A stretch of 62,125 nt of DNA from Thiotrichales bacterium (GCA_016745035.1 JADGDE010000012.1:1-62125); one strand, 5' to 3'. Counted from the first letter of the stretch, positions 26,855-36,665 are shown. A program made the numbers and translations. Notes: generated from the letters alone by a model not told the origin.

Positions 26855-29800
26855 TCAAAACTCCAAGGCCACCGCAGCAGCCCCTAAACTCTTCTCCAAT
26901 TCATCCAATAACAACTCATCTGGCAACACCTTCCAATCTGGCGAGGTTTTAAGTTGTACTTGATTGCCCTGCCAATGGTAAGAAAACACCAAAGGGCAAC
27001 CATTAGGGTCTTGATAAGGCTGTAATTGTTGTTGTAATTGCGCTGCCATTTCTGGCTGCAAAGCATCGGCATCCAGTTTTAAACTTAGTTGTTTCGCAAA
27101 GCGTCCACGGGCTTGGGCGAGGGAGTAGACATGGGAGACACTCATGCTCAATCCGCCGTTATAAGTATCCTCGCGCACTTCGCCCTCGGCAATCAACACC
27201 TCATCTTTTTTCAACAAAGCTTGATTGTCTTCATACACGCTGCTGTATAACACCGCCTCAACCCGTGCGCTGCTGTCATCCAGCGTCACCGATGCCATGC
27301 GCCCACGGCGGCTGTTAATAAGCCGAACGTCGATGATTAGCCCGCCGATTTTATTGGTCTGTCCGCGCCCTGTGGGACTAAGCTCTTGTATCGGTTTGCA
27401 ATAATGCCCCAGTTCTTTTAAGTAAGCTTGAATCGGATGCCCGCTGAGATACAGACCTAAGGTTTCTTTTTCTGCTTGTAAGCGTTGTTTGTCTTTCCAT
27501 GGCGCAACCTCGGCATAAGGCAGCGCCTCGTCGGTGTTGGCCTGTTCGGTAGGCATCCCAAACAAATCGTTTTGATTGCGACTGCTGGCTTGTTGCACAG
27601 CCATTTTTAAAGCACTGGGCAGGCTTTGCATCAATCCATAGCGCTCAGGACTGCCCTCGTGCAAATCATCCAAACCCCCGGCTTTTATCAAGCCTTCTAA
27701 CACACGGCGGTTACATTTGCGCAAATCGACCCGTTGGCAAAAATTAAACAAATCTGAATAAATACCGCCTTGTTTACGCTCTTCGACAATATTCTCTAAA
27801 GCGCCTTCACCCACGCCTTTAATTGCCCCCAGTCCATAATAAATCCCCTGACCATCTTGGGTTAGAGTGAACTGATAAGCACTGTGATTGACATGCGGTG
27901 GCAAAATCTCTAATTGCATACGCCGACACTCGTCAATGAGCATGACGACCTTATCGGTGTTGTCCATATCCGCTGACATGACCGCTGCCATAAAAGCGGC
28001 AGGATAATGGGCTTTGAGCCATGCGGTGTGGTAGGAGACGAGGGCGTAGGCGGCGGAATGGCTTTTATTGAAACCATACCCAGCGAAGGACTCTACGAAG
28101 TTGAAGACATAATCCGCCGTATCGTCCTTAATATCATTTTTTACTGCACCTTCAACAAAAACATCGCGTTGCTTTGCCATAACTGCGGGATCTTTTTTAC
28201 CCATGGCCCTTCGGAGAATATCCGCCCCGCCCAAGCTATAGCCTGACAACACCTGAGCAATCTGCATGACTTGTTCTTGATAAACGATAACCCCGTAAGT
28301 GGGGTTTAATACGGTTTGTAGTTCCGAGTGTTCTGCCAAATCAGGATGCAAATACTCAATCTCTGCCCGTCCGTGCTTCCGGTTAATAAAGTCATCGACC
28401 ATGCCCGATTGCAAAGGGCCAGGGCGGAACAGCGCCACCAGTGCGATGATGTCCTCGAAATTATCCGGCAATAAGCGCTTAATTAATTCCTTCATACCGC
28501 GTGATTCAAGCTGGAACACAGCGGTGGTTTCGGCGGCTTTTAAGAGCTTAAAGGTTGGCTTGTCATCTAAAGGAATGGCGAGCACGTTAATTCGCTTTTG
28601 GTCGGGATAGGCTTGCTCGATATTGTTCAGCGCCCAGTCGATAATAGTCAGCGTCCGCAAGCCTAAAAAGTCGAACTTCACCAAGCCCACGGCCTCAACA
28701 TCGTTTTTATCGTACTGCGTCACCACGCTGCTGCCATCTTCCTCGCAATACAGCGGCGCAAAGTCGGTTAAGGCTGTTGGGGCGATGACCACACCGCCTG
28801 CGTGTTTACCCGCATTCCGGCTCAGCCCTTCGAGCTTTTTCGCCATATCTAGCAAGGCGCGGGCTTCGTCGTCCTCATCATAGCGCTCTTGTAAGGCAGG
28901 TTCTTGCTCCATCGCCTTGCTTAAGGTAATGCCGATTTCAAACGGAATCAGCTTGGCGATTTGGTCAACAAAACCATAACCATGCCCCAAGACCCGTCCG
29001 ACATCCCGAATTACCGCTTTTGCCGCCATCGAGCCGTAAGTGATAATCTGCGAGACCTTCTCTCGCCCGTATAATTCCGCCACATGCTGAATCACCAAGT
29101 CGCGCTTATCCATACAAAAGTCAACGTCAAAGTCAGGCATGGAAACCCGCTCAGGGTTCAAAAAGCGTTCGAAGAGTAAATCGTATTCCAAAGGGTCAAG
29201 GTCGGTAATATCCAAAGCATAGGCCACCAACGACCCCGCGCCCGACCCCCGCCCAGGGCCGACAGGAATATCATGGTCTTTTGCCCATTGGATAAACTCG
29301 GCAACGATTAAAAAGTAGCCGGGGAAATCCATTTGAAGAATCACATCCAGCTCGATTTGTAGCCGTTCATCATAAGGGGCGCGTTTTTCCTCGGCTTTAT
29401 CAGCAAAGAGGAATTTTAAGCGCCGCTCCAGCCCCTCGCGCGATTGCTGGGTAAAATACGCCGCCACCGTCATGCCTTCAGGAATCGGGAAAGCGGGTAA
29501 AAAGTTTTTGCCCAAGGTTAAATTGACATTACAACGCTGGGCAATGAGCAAGGTATTTTCTATCGCTTCGGGAATGTCGCTAAACAGCGCTTGCATTTCT
29601 TCGGGCGAGCGTAAATATTGCTCCTCGCTGTAATCATGCGGACGGCGTTTGTCGGTGAGGGTATAGCCTTGGTTAATACACACCCGCACCTCATGGGCAT
29701 CAAAATCCTCGGTTTGTAAAAAGCAGGTTTCATTGAGGGCGACAACGGGTACTTGTTCTTGGATGGCTAAACCCACCAAAGCGTGCAAGGCATCTTCCTC

Positions 29801-30310
29801 GTTGGCGCGTCCGGTGCGGTGTAAGCCAAAATATAAACGCTCTGGGAAAGCCTGCTGCCAAGCGCGTAAATATTTCAGCGCCTTGCCATCTTCTTTGATT
29901 AAAGATTGACCCATATCGCCATAAGCCCCGGCGCTAATCGCTATCAAACCATCGGTGGCATTGTCCAGCCATTGGCGCTGCAACAAGGGTCTGCCCAAAT
30001 GCTGACCTTCTTGATAACTGCGCGAGATTAAGCGGTTGAGGTTCAGATAACCATCATGGTTTTCGCAAAGCAGGATAAAGCGGTAATACTGCTCATCTTC
30101 GTAAATATATAAATCTGCGCCGACAATCAGCTTCACCCCCGCGCCCAAAGCCGCTCGGTAGGCTTTGACCAAGGCAAACAGGTTGTGATGGTCAGTAATG
30201 GCAACTGCGGGGCTTTTTTGCGCTTGTAGCTCAGCAAACAGCGGTTTGATACGGATTAGCCCGTCGATTAGGGAATATTCGCTATGTACTTGGAGATGGA
30301 CAAATGACAT
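26855..30310 (-). CDS. dnaE: DNA polymerase III alpha subunit
   Basis: This is the replicative polymerase catalytic subunit, about 1151 residues. The N-terminal PHP domain has LQVHSEYSLIDGL and ITDHHNLFALVKAY. The palm carries the catalytic aspartates in MPDFDVDFCMDKRD, with GPGRGSGAGSLVAYAL before it. The fingers/thumb region shows VFQLESRGMKELIKRLLPD and GYGFNKSHSAAYALVSYHTA. An OB domain (GGLIIDVRLINSRRGRMASV) and a C-terminal tail follow. I chose ATG 30310 (MSFVHLQVHSEYS, the usual opening) rather than a start 13 codons earlier. It is a single-gene unit, convergent with algZ. Confidence 0.97.
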   Translation of the reverse strand: MSFVHLQVHSEYSLIDGLIRIKPLFAELQAQKSPAVAITDHHNLFALVKAYRAALGAGVKLIVGADLYIYEDEQYYRFILLCENHDGYLNLNRLISRSYQEGQHLGRPLLQRQWLDNATDGLIAISAGAYGDMGQSLIKEDGKALKYLRAWQQAFPERLYFGLHRTGRANEEDALHALVGLAIQEQVPVVALNETCFLQTEDFDAHEVRVCINQGYTLTDKRRPHDYSEEQYLRSPEEMQALFSDIPEAIENTLLIAQRCNVNLTLGKNFLPAFPIPEGMTVAAYFTQQSREGLERRLKFLFADKAEEKRAPYDERLQIELDVILQMDFPGYFLIVAEFIQWAKDHDIPVGPGRGSGAGSLVAYALDITDLDPLEYDLLFERFLNPERVSMPDFDVDFCMDKRDLVIQHVAELYGREKVSQIITYGSMAAKAVIRDVGRVLGHGYGFVDQIAKLIPFEIGITLSKAMEQEPALQERYDEDDEARALLDMAKKLEGLSRNAGKHAGGVVIAPTALTDFAPLYCEEDGSSVVTQYDKNDVEAVGLVKFDFLGLRTLTIIDWALNNIEQAYPDQKRINVLAIPLDDKPTFKLLKAAETTAVFQLESRGMKELIKRLLPDNFEDIIALVALFRPGPLQSGMVDDFINRKHGRAEIEYLHPDLAEHSELQTVLNPTYGVIVYQEQVMQIAQVLSGYSLGGADILRRAMGKKDPAVMAKQRDVFVEGAVKNDIKDDTADYVFNFVESFAGYGFNKSHSAAYALVSYHTAWLKAHYPAAFMAAVMSADMDNTDKVVMLIDECRRMQLEILPPHVNHSAYQFTLTQDGQGIYYGLGAIKGVGEGALENIVEERKQGGIYSDLFNFCQRVDLRKCNRRVLEGLIKAGGLDDLHEGSPERYGLMQSLPSALKMAVQQASSRNQNDLFGMPTEQANTDEALPYAEVAPWKDKQRLQAEKETLGLYLSGHPIQAYLKELGHYCKPIQELSPTGRGQTNKIGGLIIDVRLINSRRGRMASVTLDDSSARVEAVLYSSVYEDNQALLKKDEVLIAEGEVREDTYNGGLSMSVSHVYSLAQARGRFAKQLSLKLDADALQPEMAAQLQQQLQPYQDPNGCPLVFSYHWQGNQVQLKTSPDWKVLPDELLLDELEKSLGAAAVALEF

Positions 30311-30482
30311 CGGGGAAACCTGATTGATATGGTGGCGAGGATCGTACAATATTTATGCAGATTTTGCTCTGGGAAAATAAGACTTGTGATTTTTTATTTA
30401 AATAGTAGCATTGGCAAATAAAGTATGTATTTTATGCAGAAAAATGTGACTGATTTTATTTAAATAATTTAAGGAAATAAAA

Positions 30483-30902
30483 ATGTTATCGTTTCGCATT
30501 CTATTAGTATTCTTTTTTTTATCAATATTAAACGCTTGTGAAGATAGGGCATTCTATAAACAAGGGCTAGAGATTGCCAAATTTACTTCCTATATCTTAG
30601 TAAAAGAAAAAATTTGTGATTCAATAGAAAGCTGTACGGGTGATCATTTTTTTATTAGCCCTGAAAGACAAGGCGTTAATATAATGTTATATGAATTCAG
30701 TGGCTCAGCTATAAACCAAGTAGTCACAAAGTGTAGGGATGTGTTTTTTGAAACCAAAGGTATAAATATTTATGTCTATATTTATGAAGAGCCTTTTTAT
30801 AAAGTAAACAACTATCCTCTTTTTTGGTTTGAAAAAAAATATTCCTCAAAAATAGCATTTACTCGAGGTAAAAATAATTCCAAAGATAAGGATGATTATT
30901 AA
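30483..30902 (+). CDS. hypothetical lipoprotein
   Basis: A 139-residue protein with a lipoprotein signal (FRILLVFFFLSILNAC, lipobox LNAC, Cys at 19). An AAGGAA ribosome site precedes the ATG. The mature domain is unrecognised. It contains three further cysteines (IC, SC and KC around residues 48-85) and a repetitive aromatic stretch (INIYVYIYEEPFYK). It ends in a charged tail. The gene is very AT-rich, unlike dnaE. The next gene begins nine bases later, so the two probably form an operon. Confidence 0.6.
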   Translation: MLSFRILLVFFFLSILNACEDRAFYKQGLEIAKFTSYILVKEKICDSIESCTGDHFFISPERQGVNIMLYEFSGSAINQVVTKCRDVFFETKGINIYVYIYEEPFYKVNNYPLFWFEKKYSSKIAFTRGKNNSKDKDDY

Positions 30903-30910
30903 ATAGCATT

Positions 30911-31543
30911 ATGAAATTTTTAAAAACAATTATTGTTATTATCATTTTTTTATTTGGTGTAATGTACAGCCAACCATTTGAGTCTGGTGGTGATACCCTA
31001 ATTGGCTGGCCATTTCCTTATGGAAGAAGCGATAGTTGCACACCCGGTTCTATTTATTTCCTTCCAAGTAGTGGTTTTCTATTTTTTATTATTGATATTT
31101 TAATCCTGTATGTCGTATATGCGTCTTTTATCTATCTCGTTGGAAATTTTAAAAAAAATAGAGAGGCTATCGTTTTTAGTATTATTTTATCTACGATAAT
31201 AACTATCTATATACTAGATTTTAGTAAACCATATAAAAATAAAAGCACAAGAATGAATTCAAATATTGCAAAACAACAAATATCCAGATTAGGTATGGCA
31301 TTAGATATGTATAGGTTAGATACAGACATATACCCTAATCATTTAGATGATTTGTATCATAATACTGATAACATTCTTAGATGGAAAGGACCTTACTTAG
31401 ACGACAATATTCCTTTAGATCCTTGGGGGTATTATTATCAATATAGACCTAAACAAGCAGGTCGTACTTTTAAACTCTATAGCTATGGTGCAGATGGAAA
31501 ACCAAAGGGAGAAGGACATAATGCTGATATTATGTATGATTGA
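30911..31543 (+). CDS. membrane protein with C-terminal GspG/T2SS pseudopilin-like domain
   Basis: 210 residues. About 1-20, 52-75 and 88-104 are hydrophobic helices. About 115-210 matches the body of type II secretion major pseudopilins: AKQQISRLGMALDMYRLDTD, IYPNHLDDLY, KGPYLDDNIPLDPWGYYYQY and the Ca-binding-like end YSYGADGKPKGEGHNADI. Standard GspG starts with a short prepilin leader and a methylated Phe (G|FTLIE); that leader is absent, replaced by a three-helix anchor. It therefore cannot be processed as a normal pseudopilin. Cotranscribed with the lipoprotein gene. Function unknown. Confidence 0.6.
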   Translation: MKFLKTIIVIIIFLFGVMYSQPFESGGDTLIGWPFPYGRSDSCTPGSIYFLPSSGFLFFIIDILILYVVYASFIYLVGNFKKNREAIVFSIILSTIITIYILDFSKPYKNKSTRMNSNIAKQQISRLGMALDMYRLDTDIYPNHLDDLYHNTDNILRWKGPYLDDNIPLDPWGYYYQYRPKQAGRTFKLYSYGADGKPKGEGHNADIMYD

Positions 31544-31989
31544 TTTTAATTTAAGAAGAAGGTAATCCTGCATAGATAGTCATTTAACTGCTTTATCGTA
31601 CAGCTTCTACAAATACCACGACCACAGACAACGCTGATAGGCACAGACTTAATATTAAATAAAACTCATAGTTTTATCATAAATAACTGATATTTATAAT
31701 TAAATATACAACATCACTTATATCTTACATATTGATTTATCAATGGTTCGACAGTTTTAAGCGGCTTGAGCATCGGTAGCCCCGTAATTATAAAGGGCTT
31801 GGACAAGCTCCTCGCTATAACCAAGCTTGTGCTAAAATATTGACTGATTTTTTTCATCACTTTTTATAAAATAATTCTCTTAAGTAGATGGACTTAATTA
31901 TTTTTAACTTTTATATGCTATAAATATAGCAATATCATGTAGATACAATTTAAGCAAAATAGTCCATCTACTTAATATCGGAGCCTTTC
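31544..31989. other. intergenic AT-rich stretch with repeat and a gene relic
   Basis: About 446 bases without an intact gene. On the minus strand, 31757-31831 reads YSEELVQALYNYGATDAQAA then stop, which looks like the C-terminus of a lost gene, but it is bounded upstream by a stop (TAG). The segment ends with the inverted repeat at 31880-31975. I see no convincing promoter or RNA. Confidence 0.4.
31880..31975. repeat. 96-bp element with perfect 15-bp terminal inverted repeats
   Basis: TTAAGTAGATGGACT at 31880-31894 is exactly inverted at 31961-31975 (AGTCCATCTACTTAA). The 66 bases between are AT-rich with further short repeats. It ends 14 bases before the next gene's ATG, so it may be a small mobile element or a regulatory site over its promoter. 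Confidence 0.6.
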
Positions 31990-33114
31990 ATGCTGGAAAC
32001 CTTTTTTCTCTTAAAAGACCTCCCTACGGAATTGCTGACAGAGCTAAAATTGCATTGCCCGATCAAAAAATTCAAATCGGAAGAATTGATTATTAAAGAA
32101 GGCGATAGCTCTACAGAGATTTATTTCCCGATCTCAGGACATCTGAATTATTCCAAATTTGACCCCGAATTAAAACAAGAAATTAAGTTTCATGAACTAG
32201 CATCAGGCAGTGGAGTCTCTATTGGGGAAATGTCTTTTATCGATGATTCTCCGCGTAGTTGTTCAATTTATGCCGCTGCTGATTCAGAAGTGCTTGCCTA
32301 TGTCCTGTCTTTTGATGATTTAGCCAAGAAATCAGAACATGCTAGCGAAATTGAAGCGGCGATTAGACATCAAGTCACCGTCCAGATAGGCAATCACTTG
32401 CGTGATTTCAATACTCAGCATATCGGCGCACTTAAAGACCAAATAAATCAACTTAAAGAGCGTAATTTTTACGGTTTTTTGTTTATCGGTTTGGCAGCGA
32501 TTATCAGCCTCACCTCCTTAGTCAATCAAGTCATCAAAGAAGTTTTTCCAGGCTATACGATTGGTGCGACACCCACGGCGAGTTGGGTTTTCGTCATCTT
32601 GGCGGTTATCCCTGCGTTGTTAATGATGCGCACTTATAAAATACCCATCCACAAACTGGGGATCAGCACCCATAATTTAAAAAAATCCCTGTTGGATGGG
32701 GTGATGTTTACCGCGATTATCTTCGGCTTGGTATTGGGCATATTGTGGGGCATTGAGAGTATTTATCCTGAAACGCAGATGTTTTCTAAGTTCACGAATG
32801 TCTTGGGATCCATTAGCCTACTTGCCTCATTGCATTATTTACCGAATAGCTATTTGCAAGAGTTTGTCACCAGAGGCATGGCACAAACGGCATTCCAACG
32901 CTTTTTTTCGGACGAACGTGGGTATATATCGGTATTGGTGACTTCAGTTTTTTTCGGTATCGGACATATTCCTTTTGGTTTAGTCGCCGTTGCCGTGACT
33001 TTCGTCGGTGGCATTGTTTTGGGTTTGATTTATTTACGCACCCATAACATTATTGGCGTTACCCTTATCCATTATTTCTTTGGTGGGGTTTTATTTGAAG
33101 CGGGGATGCTATAA
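31990..33114 (+). CDS. cyclic nucleotide-binding domain fused to CPBP intramembrane protease
   Basis: 374 residues, a fusion of two known modules. About 1-135 is a CRP-like cyclic-nucleotide domain (IIKEGDSSTEIYFPISGHLN; SGVSIGEMSFIDDSPRSCSI, a phosphate-binding-cassette-like GE...R). A short amphipathic helix (about 140-158) follows, then about eight membrane helices (160-374). The CPBP motifs are YLQEFVTRGMAQ (motif 1; first E replaced by Q), FFGIGHIPFG (FxxxH) and HYFFGG. Ligand, and whether the protease is active, are unknown. GGAG lies six bases before the ATG. Likely a membrane protease or CAAX-type processing enzyme gated by a cyclic nucleotide. Confidence 0.72.
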   Translation: MLETFFLLKDLPTELLTELKLHCPIKKFKSEELIIKEGDSSTEIYFPISGHLNYSKFDPELKQEIKFHELASGSGVSIGEMSFIDDSPRSCSIYAAADSEVLAYVLSFDDLAKKSEHASEIEAAIRHQVTVQIGNHLRDFNTQHIGALKDQINQLKERNFYGFLFIGLAAIISLTSLVNQVIKEVFPGYTIGATPTASWVFVILAVIPALLMMRTYKIPIHKLGISTHNLKKSLLDGVMFTAIIFGLVLGILWGIESIYPETQMFSKFTNVLGSISLLASLHYLPNSYLQEFVTRGMAQTAFQRFFSDERGYISVLVTSVFFGIGHIPFGLVAVAVTFVGGIVLGLIYLRTHNIIGVTLIHYFFGGVLFEAGML

Positions 33115-33331
33115 AAACATCTCACCCAATTTTTCGGCGGGTGTTGGCAAACAAGCGCTGTAGATTTTCCGCTGTAGATTATGCTAAACCCAACAGACCG
33201 TTAGGCACGTAAAAAGCTTGAATAATGAAGCAAAAAATTGATACGTGTGTAATATCAGTTGCTTAGGTCTTAGAGAATTTAGTTTCATAGCCGCTATCTA
33301 TTCTCCTAAATATTATCAATGTGAATAAAAT

Positions 33332-34654
33332 ATGAACGTAACAGTATTTGGTGTGGGTTATGTTGGATTAGTACAAGCAGCAGTACTGGCAGATGTTGGG
33401 CATCAAGTTATATGTATTGATGTCGATCTTAATAAAATTCGAAATCTGGAAAAAGGTGTTATACCGATATATGAAGCAGGTTTAGCTGCACTGGTTGAGG
33501 AAAACTTTAAAGGTGGTCGCCTCAAATTTTCCACGGATGCAGAAACCGGTGTAGCGCATGGAAAGGTTCAGTTTATTGCTGTTGGTACGCCTGCAGATGA
33601 AGATGGTTCGGCAGACTTGCAATATGTGCTCGCAGTCGCAGAAACGATCGCAACATATATGGATGATATTAAGGTTATCGTCAATAAAAGTACCGTGCCT
33701 GTTGGTACTTCGGATAAAGTGAATGTCAGTATAGCTAAGATACTTCAAAAACGAAACCAAGCATTAGATTACCATGTTGTTTCTAATCCGGAGTTTTTAA
33801 AAGAAGGAGATGCGGTACAAGATTGTCAGTACCCAGATCGTATAATAATTGGAAGTGATAATAGTCATGCTATAGATATTATGAAGGAACTTTATGCACC
33901 CTTTAATCGTGATCACAATAAGGTAATTGAGATGAGTGTTAAAAGTGCAGAACTTACCAAATATGCAGCCAATTGTATGCTGGCAACCAAGGTAAGCTTT
34001 ATAAATGAGATGGCCAACCTAGCTGAAATTTTGGGTGCTGATATTGAGGATGTCAGAATCGGTATTGGATCTGACTCTAGGATTGGCTATCACTTTATTA
34101 ACCCTGGATGTGGTTATGGGGGATCTTGTTTTCCAAAAGATGTTCAAGCACTAATTAATACAGCTGACTCTATTGGTTATGATGCAAAAATATTAAAGTC
34201 TGTTGAAACGGTGAACGCTAAGCAAAAAGAAAAATTATTTTATAAAATTAGTAAGCACTATAACGGAAATTTAGCAGGTAGAGTTTTTGCATTATGGGGG
34301 CTTAGTTTTAAGCCGAATACTGATGATATGAGAGAAGCCTCTTCAAGGGTTTTAATGGAAGCCCTTTGGCGGGCTGGCGCTAAAATTCAAGCGTATGATC
34401 CAGGGGCTAAAAATGAGTGTCAGCGAATATATGGCGAAAGGAGTGACCTGAGTTTAAGAGATAGTCAGGAGCTAGTTCTAAAGGGCGCAGATGCATTGAT
34501 TATTGTGACTGAGTGGCAGCACTTTAAATCCCCAGACTTTGATTTAATTAAAACAGAGTTGACGGCTCCCGTCATTTTCGATGGTCGCAATCAGTACGAT
34601 GTTTCACGGTTACGTCATGCTGGGTTTATCTACTATTCAATCGGGCGCAAATAA
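33332..34654 (+). CDS. ugd: UDP-glucose 6-dehydrogenase
   Basis: Oxidises UDP-glucose to UDP-glucuronate, supplying a uronic acid donor. At 440 residues it is full length. Rossmann motif [15 protein letters not shown] at the N-terminus, then [32 protein letters not shown] and the catalytic-cysteine motif [34 protein letters not shown] leads to the C-terminal domain. All hallmarks are present. It precedes the epimerase by four bases, making a UDP-sugar pair, and sits beside glycolipid-type glycosyltransferases. The region is AT-rich. Confidence 0.93.
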   Translation: MNVTVFGVGYVGLVQAAVLADVGHQVICIDVDLNKIRNLEKGVIPIYEAGLAALVEENFKGGRLKFSTDAETGVAHGKVQFIAVGTPADEDGSADLQYVLAVAETIATYMDDIKVIVNKSTVPVGTSDKVNVSIAKILQKRNQALDYHVVSNPEFLKEGDAVQDCQYPDRIIIGSDNSHAIDIMKELYAPFNRDHNKVIEMSVKSAELTKYAANCMLATKVSFINEMANLAEILGADIEDVRIGIGSDSRIGYHFINPGCGYGGSCFPKDVQALINTADSIGYDAKILKSVETVNAKQKEKLFYKISKHYNGNLAGRVFALWGLSFKPNTDDMREASSRVLMEALWRAGAKIQAYDPGAKNECQRIYGERSDLSLRDSQELVLKGADALIIVTEWQHFKSPDFDLIKTELTAPVIFDGRNQYDVSRLRHAGFIYYSIGRK

Positions 34655-34658
34655 AGTG

Positions 34659-35540
34659 ATGAAATTAGTTTTAGTAACAGGTGGCGCGGGTTTTATAGGG
34701 TCGCACTTGTGCCAAGCACTGGTGGAGCGTAAAAAATATGATGTTTATGCCTTAGATAACTATTCAACAGGGACTATTGATAATCATGTGGAAAATGTTA
34801 CCTACATTAAAGGTAATACGAAGGATATTAATGAGTTGGTTTCATTTAAGCCAGATTATATTTACCATCTTGGTGAATATTCTCGGGTTGAACAGAGTTT
34901 TGATGATCTGAAAAAGGTATGGGATTCCAACAAAAGTGGCACTTTTGCCGTGTTAGAGTTCTGTCGTGCTTCAGGATCTAAACTCATCTATGCGGGTTCC
35001 AGTACTAAGTTTGCTGATGGCAGAACTGGTCGTTCACAAAGCCCATATGCCTGGACTAAAGCTTCGAATACAGAACTGGTGCAGAATTATGGGAACTGGT
35101 TTGATCTCAGCTATGCCATTACCTATTTTTATAATGTTTATGGTGAACGTGAAATTTCCAAGGGAAAATATGCAACATTAATAGCGATCTTTGTTAATAA
35201 ATTTTTAAATGGACAAAAATTGACTGTTGTTTCTCCTGGTGTACAAAAGCGAAATTTTACCCACATAGGCGATATTATTGATGGCTTGGTACGAGTAGGT
35301 GAGCATGGGTATGGCGATGAATTTGGTATAGGAAGTCCTGATGCATACTCTATTCTTGAGATTGCAGAAATGTTTGCTGCTGACATTGAGATGCTTCCAA
35401 CTAGAAAAGGTAATCGGATAAGTGCCGAGCTTGTTACGGCTAAAACAGAGGCGCTTGGCTGGTTCCCTAAAAGAAGCATTAAAGACTATATTCGCAAAAT
35501 AGTAGAACAAAAGCACTCCCAACTTCAAAGTTCTGAATAA
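34659..35540 (+). CDS. NAD-dependent sugar-nucleotide epimerase/dehydratase
   Basis: A 293-residue extended short-chain dehydrogenase. VLVTGGAGFIGSHLCQAL is at the N-terminus, GSSTKF contributes the Ser/Thr, and the catalytic YAWTK follows in SPYAWTKASN. It closely resembles UDP-glucose/UDP-glucuronate 4-epimerases. Paired four bases after ugd, it plausibly converts UDP-glucuronate to UDP-galacturonate, or UDP-glucose to UDP-galactose. The latter would feed the MGD1/DGD1-like transferases. Sugar specificity is not decided by the motifs. I chose ATG 34659 over an upstream extension that lies inside ugd. Confidence 0.85.
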   Translation: MKLVLVTGGAGFIGSHLCQALVERKKYDVYALDNYSTGTIDNHVENVTYIKGNTKDINELVSFKPDYIYHLGEYSRVEQSFDDLKKVWDSNKSGTFAVLEFCRASGSKLIYAGSSTKFADGRTGRSQSPYAWTKASNTELVQNYGNWFDLSYAITYFYNVYGEREISKGKYATLIAIFVNKFLNGQKLTVVSPGVQKRNFTHIGDIIDGLVRVGEHGYGDEFGIGSPDAYSILEIAEMFAADIEMLPTRKGNRISAELVTAKTEALGWFPKRSIKDYIRKIVEQKHSQLQSSE

Positions 35541-35556
35541 AATTGCCATCTTTTTA

Positions 35557-36654
35557 TCAAAGGAATGAGTGCTGAGTTTGAATCAGTGTTTTTAGCTGCT
35601 TAGCAATAAGTAAGGCTGAAATAAATTTACCTTCAAGTATTGAATAAAAACCATTACAATCCTTATAACTTTCTATTTTAGTACTCCTGTCTTTGTTATC
35701 ATCATGTAGTGGAATAGGTCTATAGGCTCTTAAGGACTTAATATATTCAAGTTGATCCATAAAGGGGAAATAGATTTTGCCTTTTTGATTCATTTTATCC
35801 CAATTTGACCGACACTTTATACTGTCATCTAAAAGATAAGTTTGTTTTTGGTAGTTTACGGAATTTTCAACATCATAGACTAAATACAAGTCGGTTCTTC
35901 TAGCATAGGGCATGATAGAAATAAAGGGACCATCCATGATAGTTAGGGCAGGAATTTTTTGTTTACATCTAACCACAGCCACTTCTACTATTTGTAGGTT
36001 ATATTTGGTCATGTGTTGCTCGAGCCCAAACGCTTTTAAAATATTATTAGAATAAGCATAGGTTGCATTAATGACTAAATCCCCAGTATATTTCTTATTA
36101 ACACCTTGCTCATTAACCATTATTTGAAATGTATTCTGGGGTGTTTTTTCACCTTTTAGCAACATGGTATTCGTTTTTAGAATAATCTTTTTTTGTTTAA
36201 CATAGCGGTTAAAAATATCAATTAATTTTGAGACATCAAAAACAGGTTCAGGTACAAGAAATGATTGACTCATCAGGCTTTGTTCTAAAAAGCATTTTTC
36301 TGGCCATTTTTTTTCATAAGGCAAATTAAATTTTTTGCAAAAAGATTCAAATTGAGCGGCACTACTCATTGAGTTATATTTTGAGATTAGATAATAATTA
36401 CTATCAGGATAAATTAAAGCCTCTTTAAATTTGTGTTTAAATAAATTTAAACCCGCTTGGCATTCTTCAACCGTGTTTTCTGCTCTGGGATAATGATAAC
36501 CCATATGTGCCCTATTATGAGTAGCACCTGAAGTCCCTTGAAATAGTTCAGTTTCTTTTTCTATTAATACAATTTCATAATCTAAATCGGCTAATTCCAT
36601 CGCACAAGATAAACCATGTATCCCGCCACCAATTATAATAATACGTTTTTTCAT
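35557..36654 (-). CDS. FAD-dependent oxidoreductase (DAO family)
   Basis: 365 residues of the D-amino acid oxidase/GlcD-like family. The dinucleotide site is RIIIIGGGIHGLSCAMELA, followed by VLIEKE and the substrate/flavin region GTSGATHNRAHMGYHYPR. There is no membrane anchor. It probably oxidises a hydroxy- or amino-bearing carbon of a sugar or lipid precursor, but no close known enzyme is evident. It forms an operon with the Gfo/Idh gene upstream (11 bases between) and converges with the epimerase gene, 16 bases apart. Specificity is unknown. Confidence 0.75.
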   Translation of the reverse strand: MKKRIIIIGGGIHGLSCAMELADLDYEIVLIEKETELFQGTSGATHNRAHMGYHYPRAENTVEECQAGLNLFKHKFKEALIYPDSNYYLISKYNSMSSAAQFESFCKKFNLPYEKKWPEKCFLEQSLMSQSFLVPEPVFDVSKLIDIFNRYVKQKKIILKTNTMLLKGEKTPQNTFQIMVNEQGVNKKYTGDLVINATYAYSNNILKAFGLEQHMTKYNLQIVEVAVVRCKQKIPALTIMDGPFISIMPYARRTDLYLVYDVENSVNYQKQTYLLDDSIKCRSNWDKMNQKGKIYFPFMDQLEYIKSLRAYRPIPLHDDNKDRSTKIESYKDCNGFYSILEGKFISALLIAKQLKTLIQTQHSFL

Positions 36655-36665
36655 TTTTAATCATC

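Noticed and set aside
31757..31831. Minus-strand gene relic ending YNYGATDAQAA
   Set aside because: Only about 24 residues, no start and no family; mentioned only as part of the intergenic description.
33115..33331. Hairpin CACCC...GGGTG after the CPBP fusion gene as terminator
   Set aside because: Stem of only five pairs and no U tract; too weak to list.
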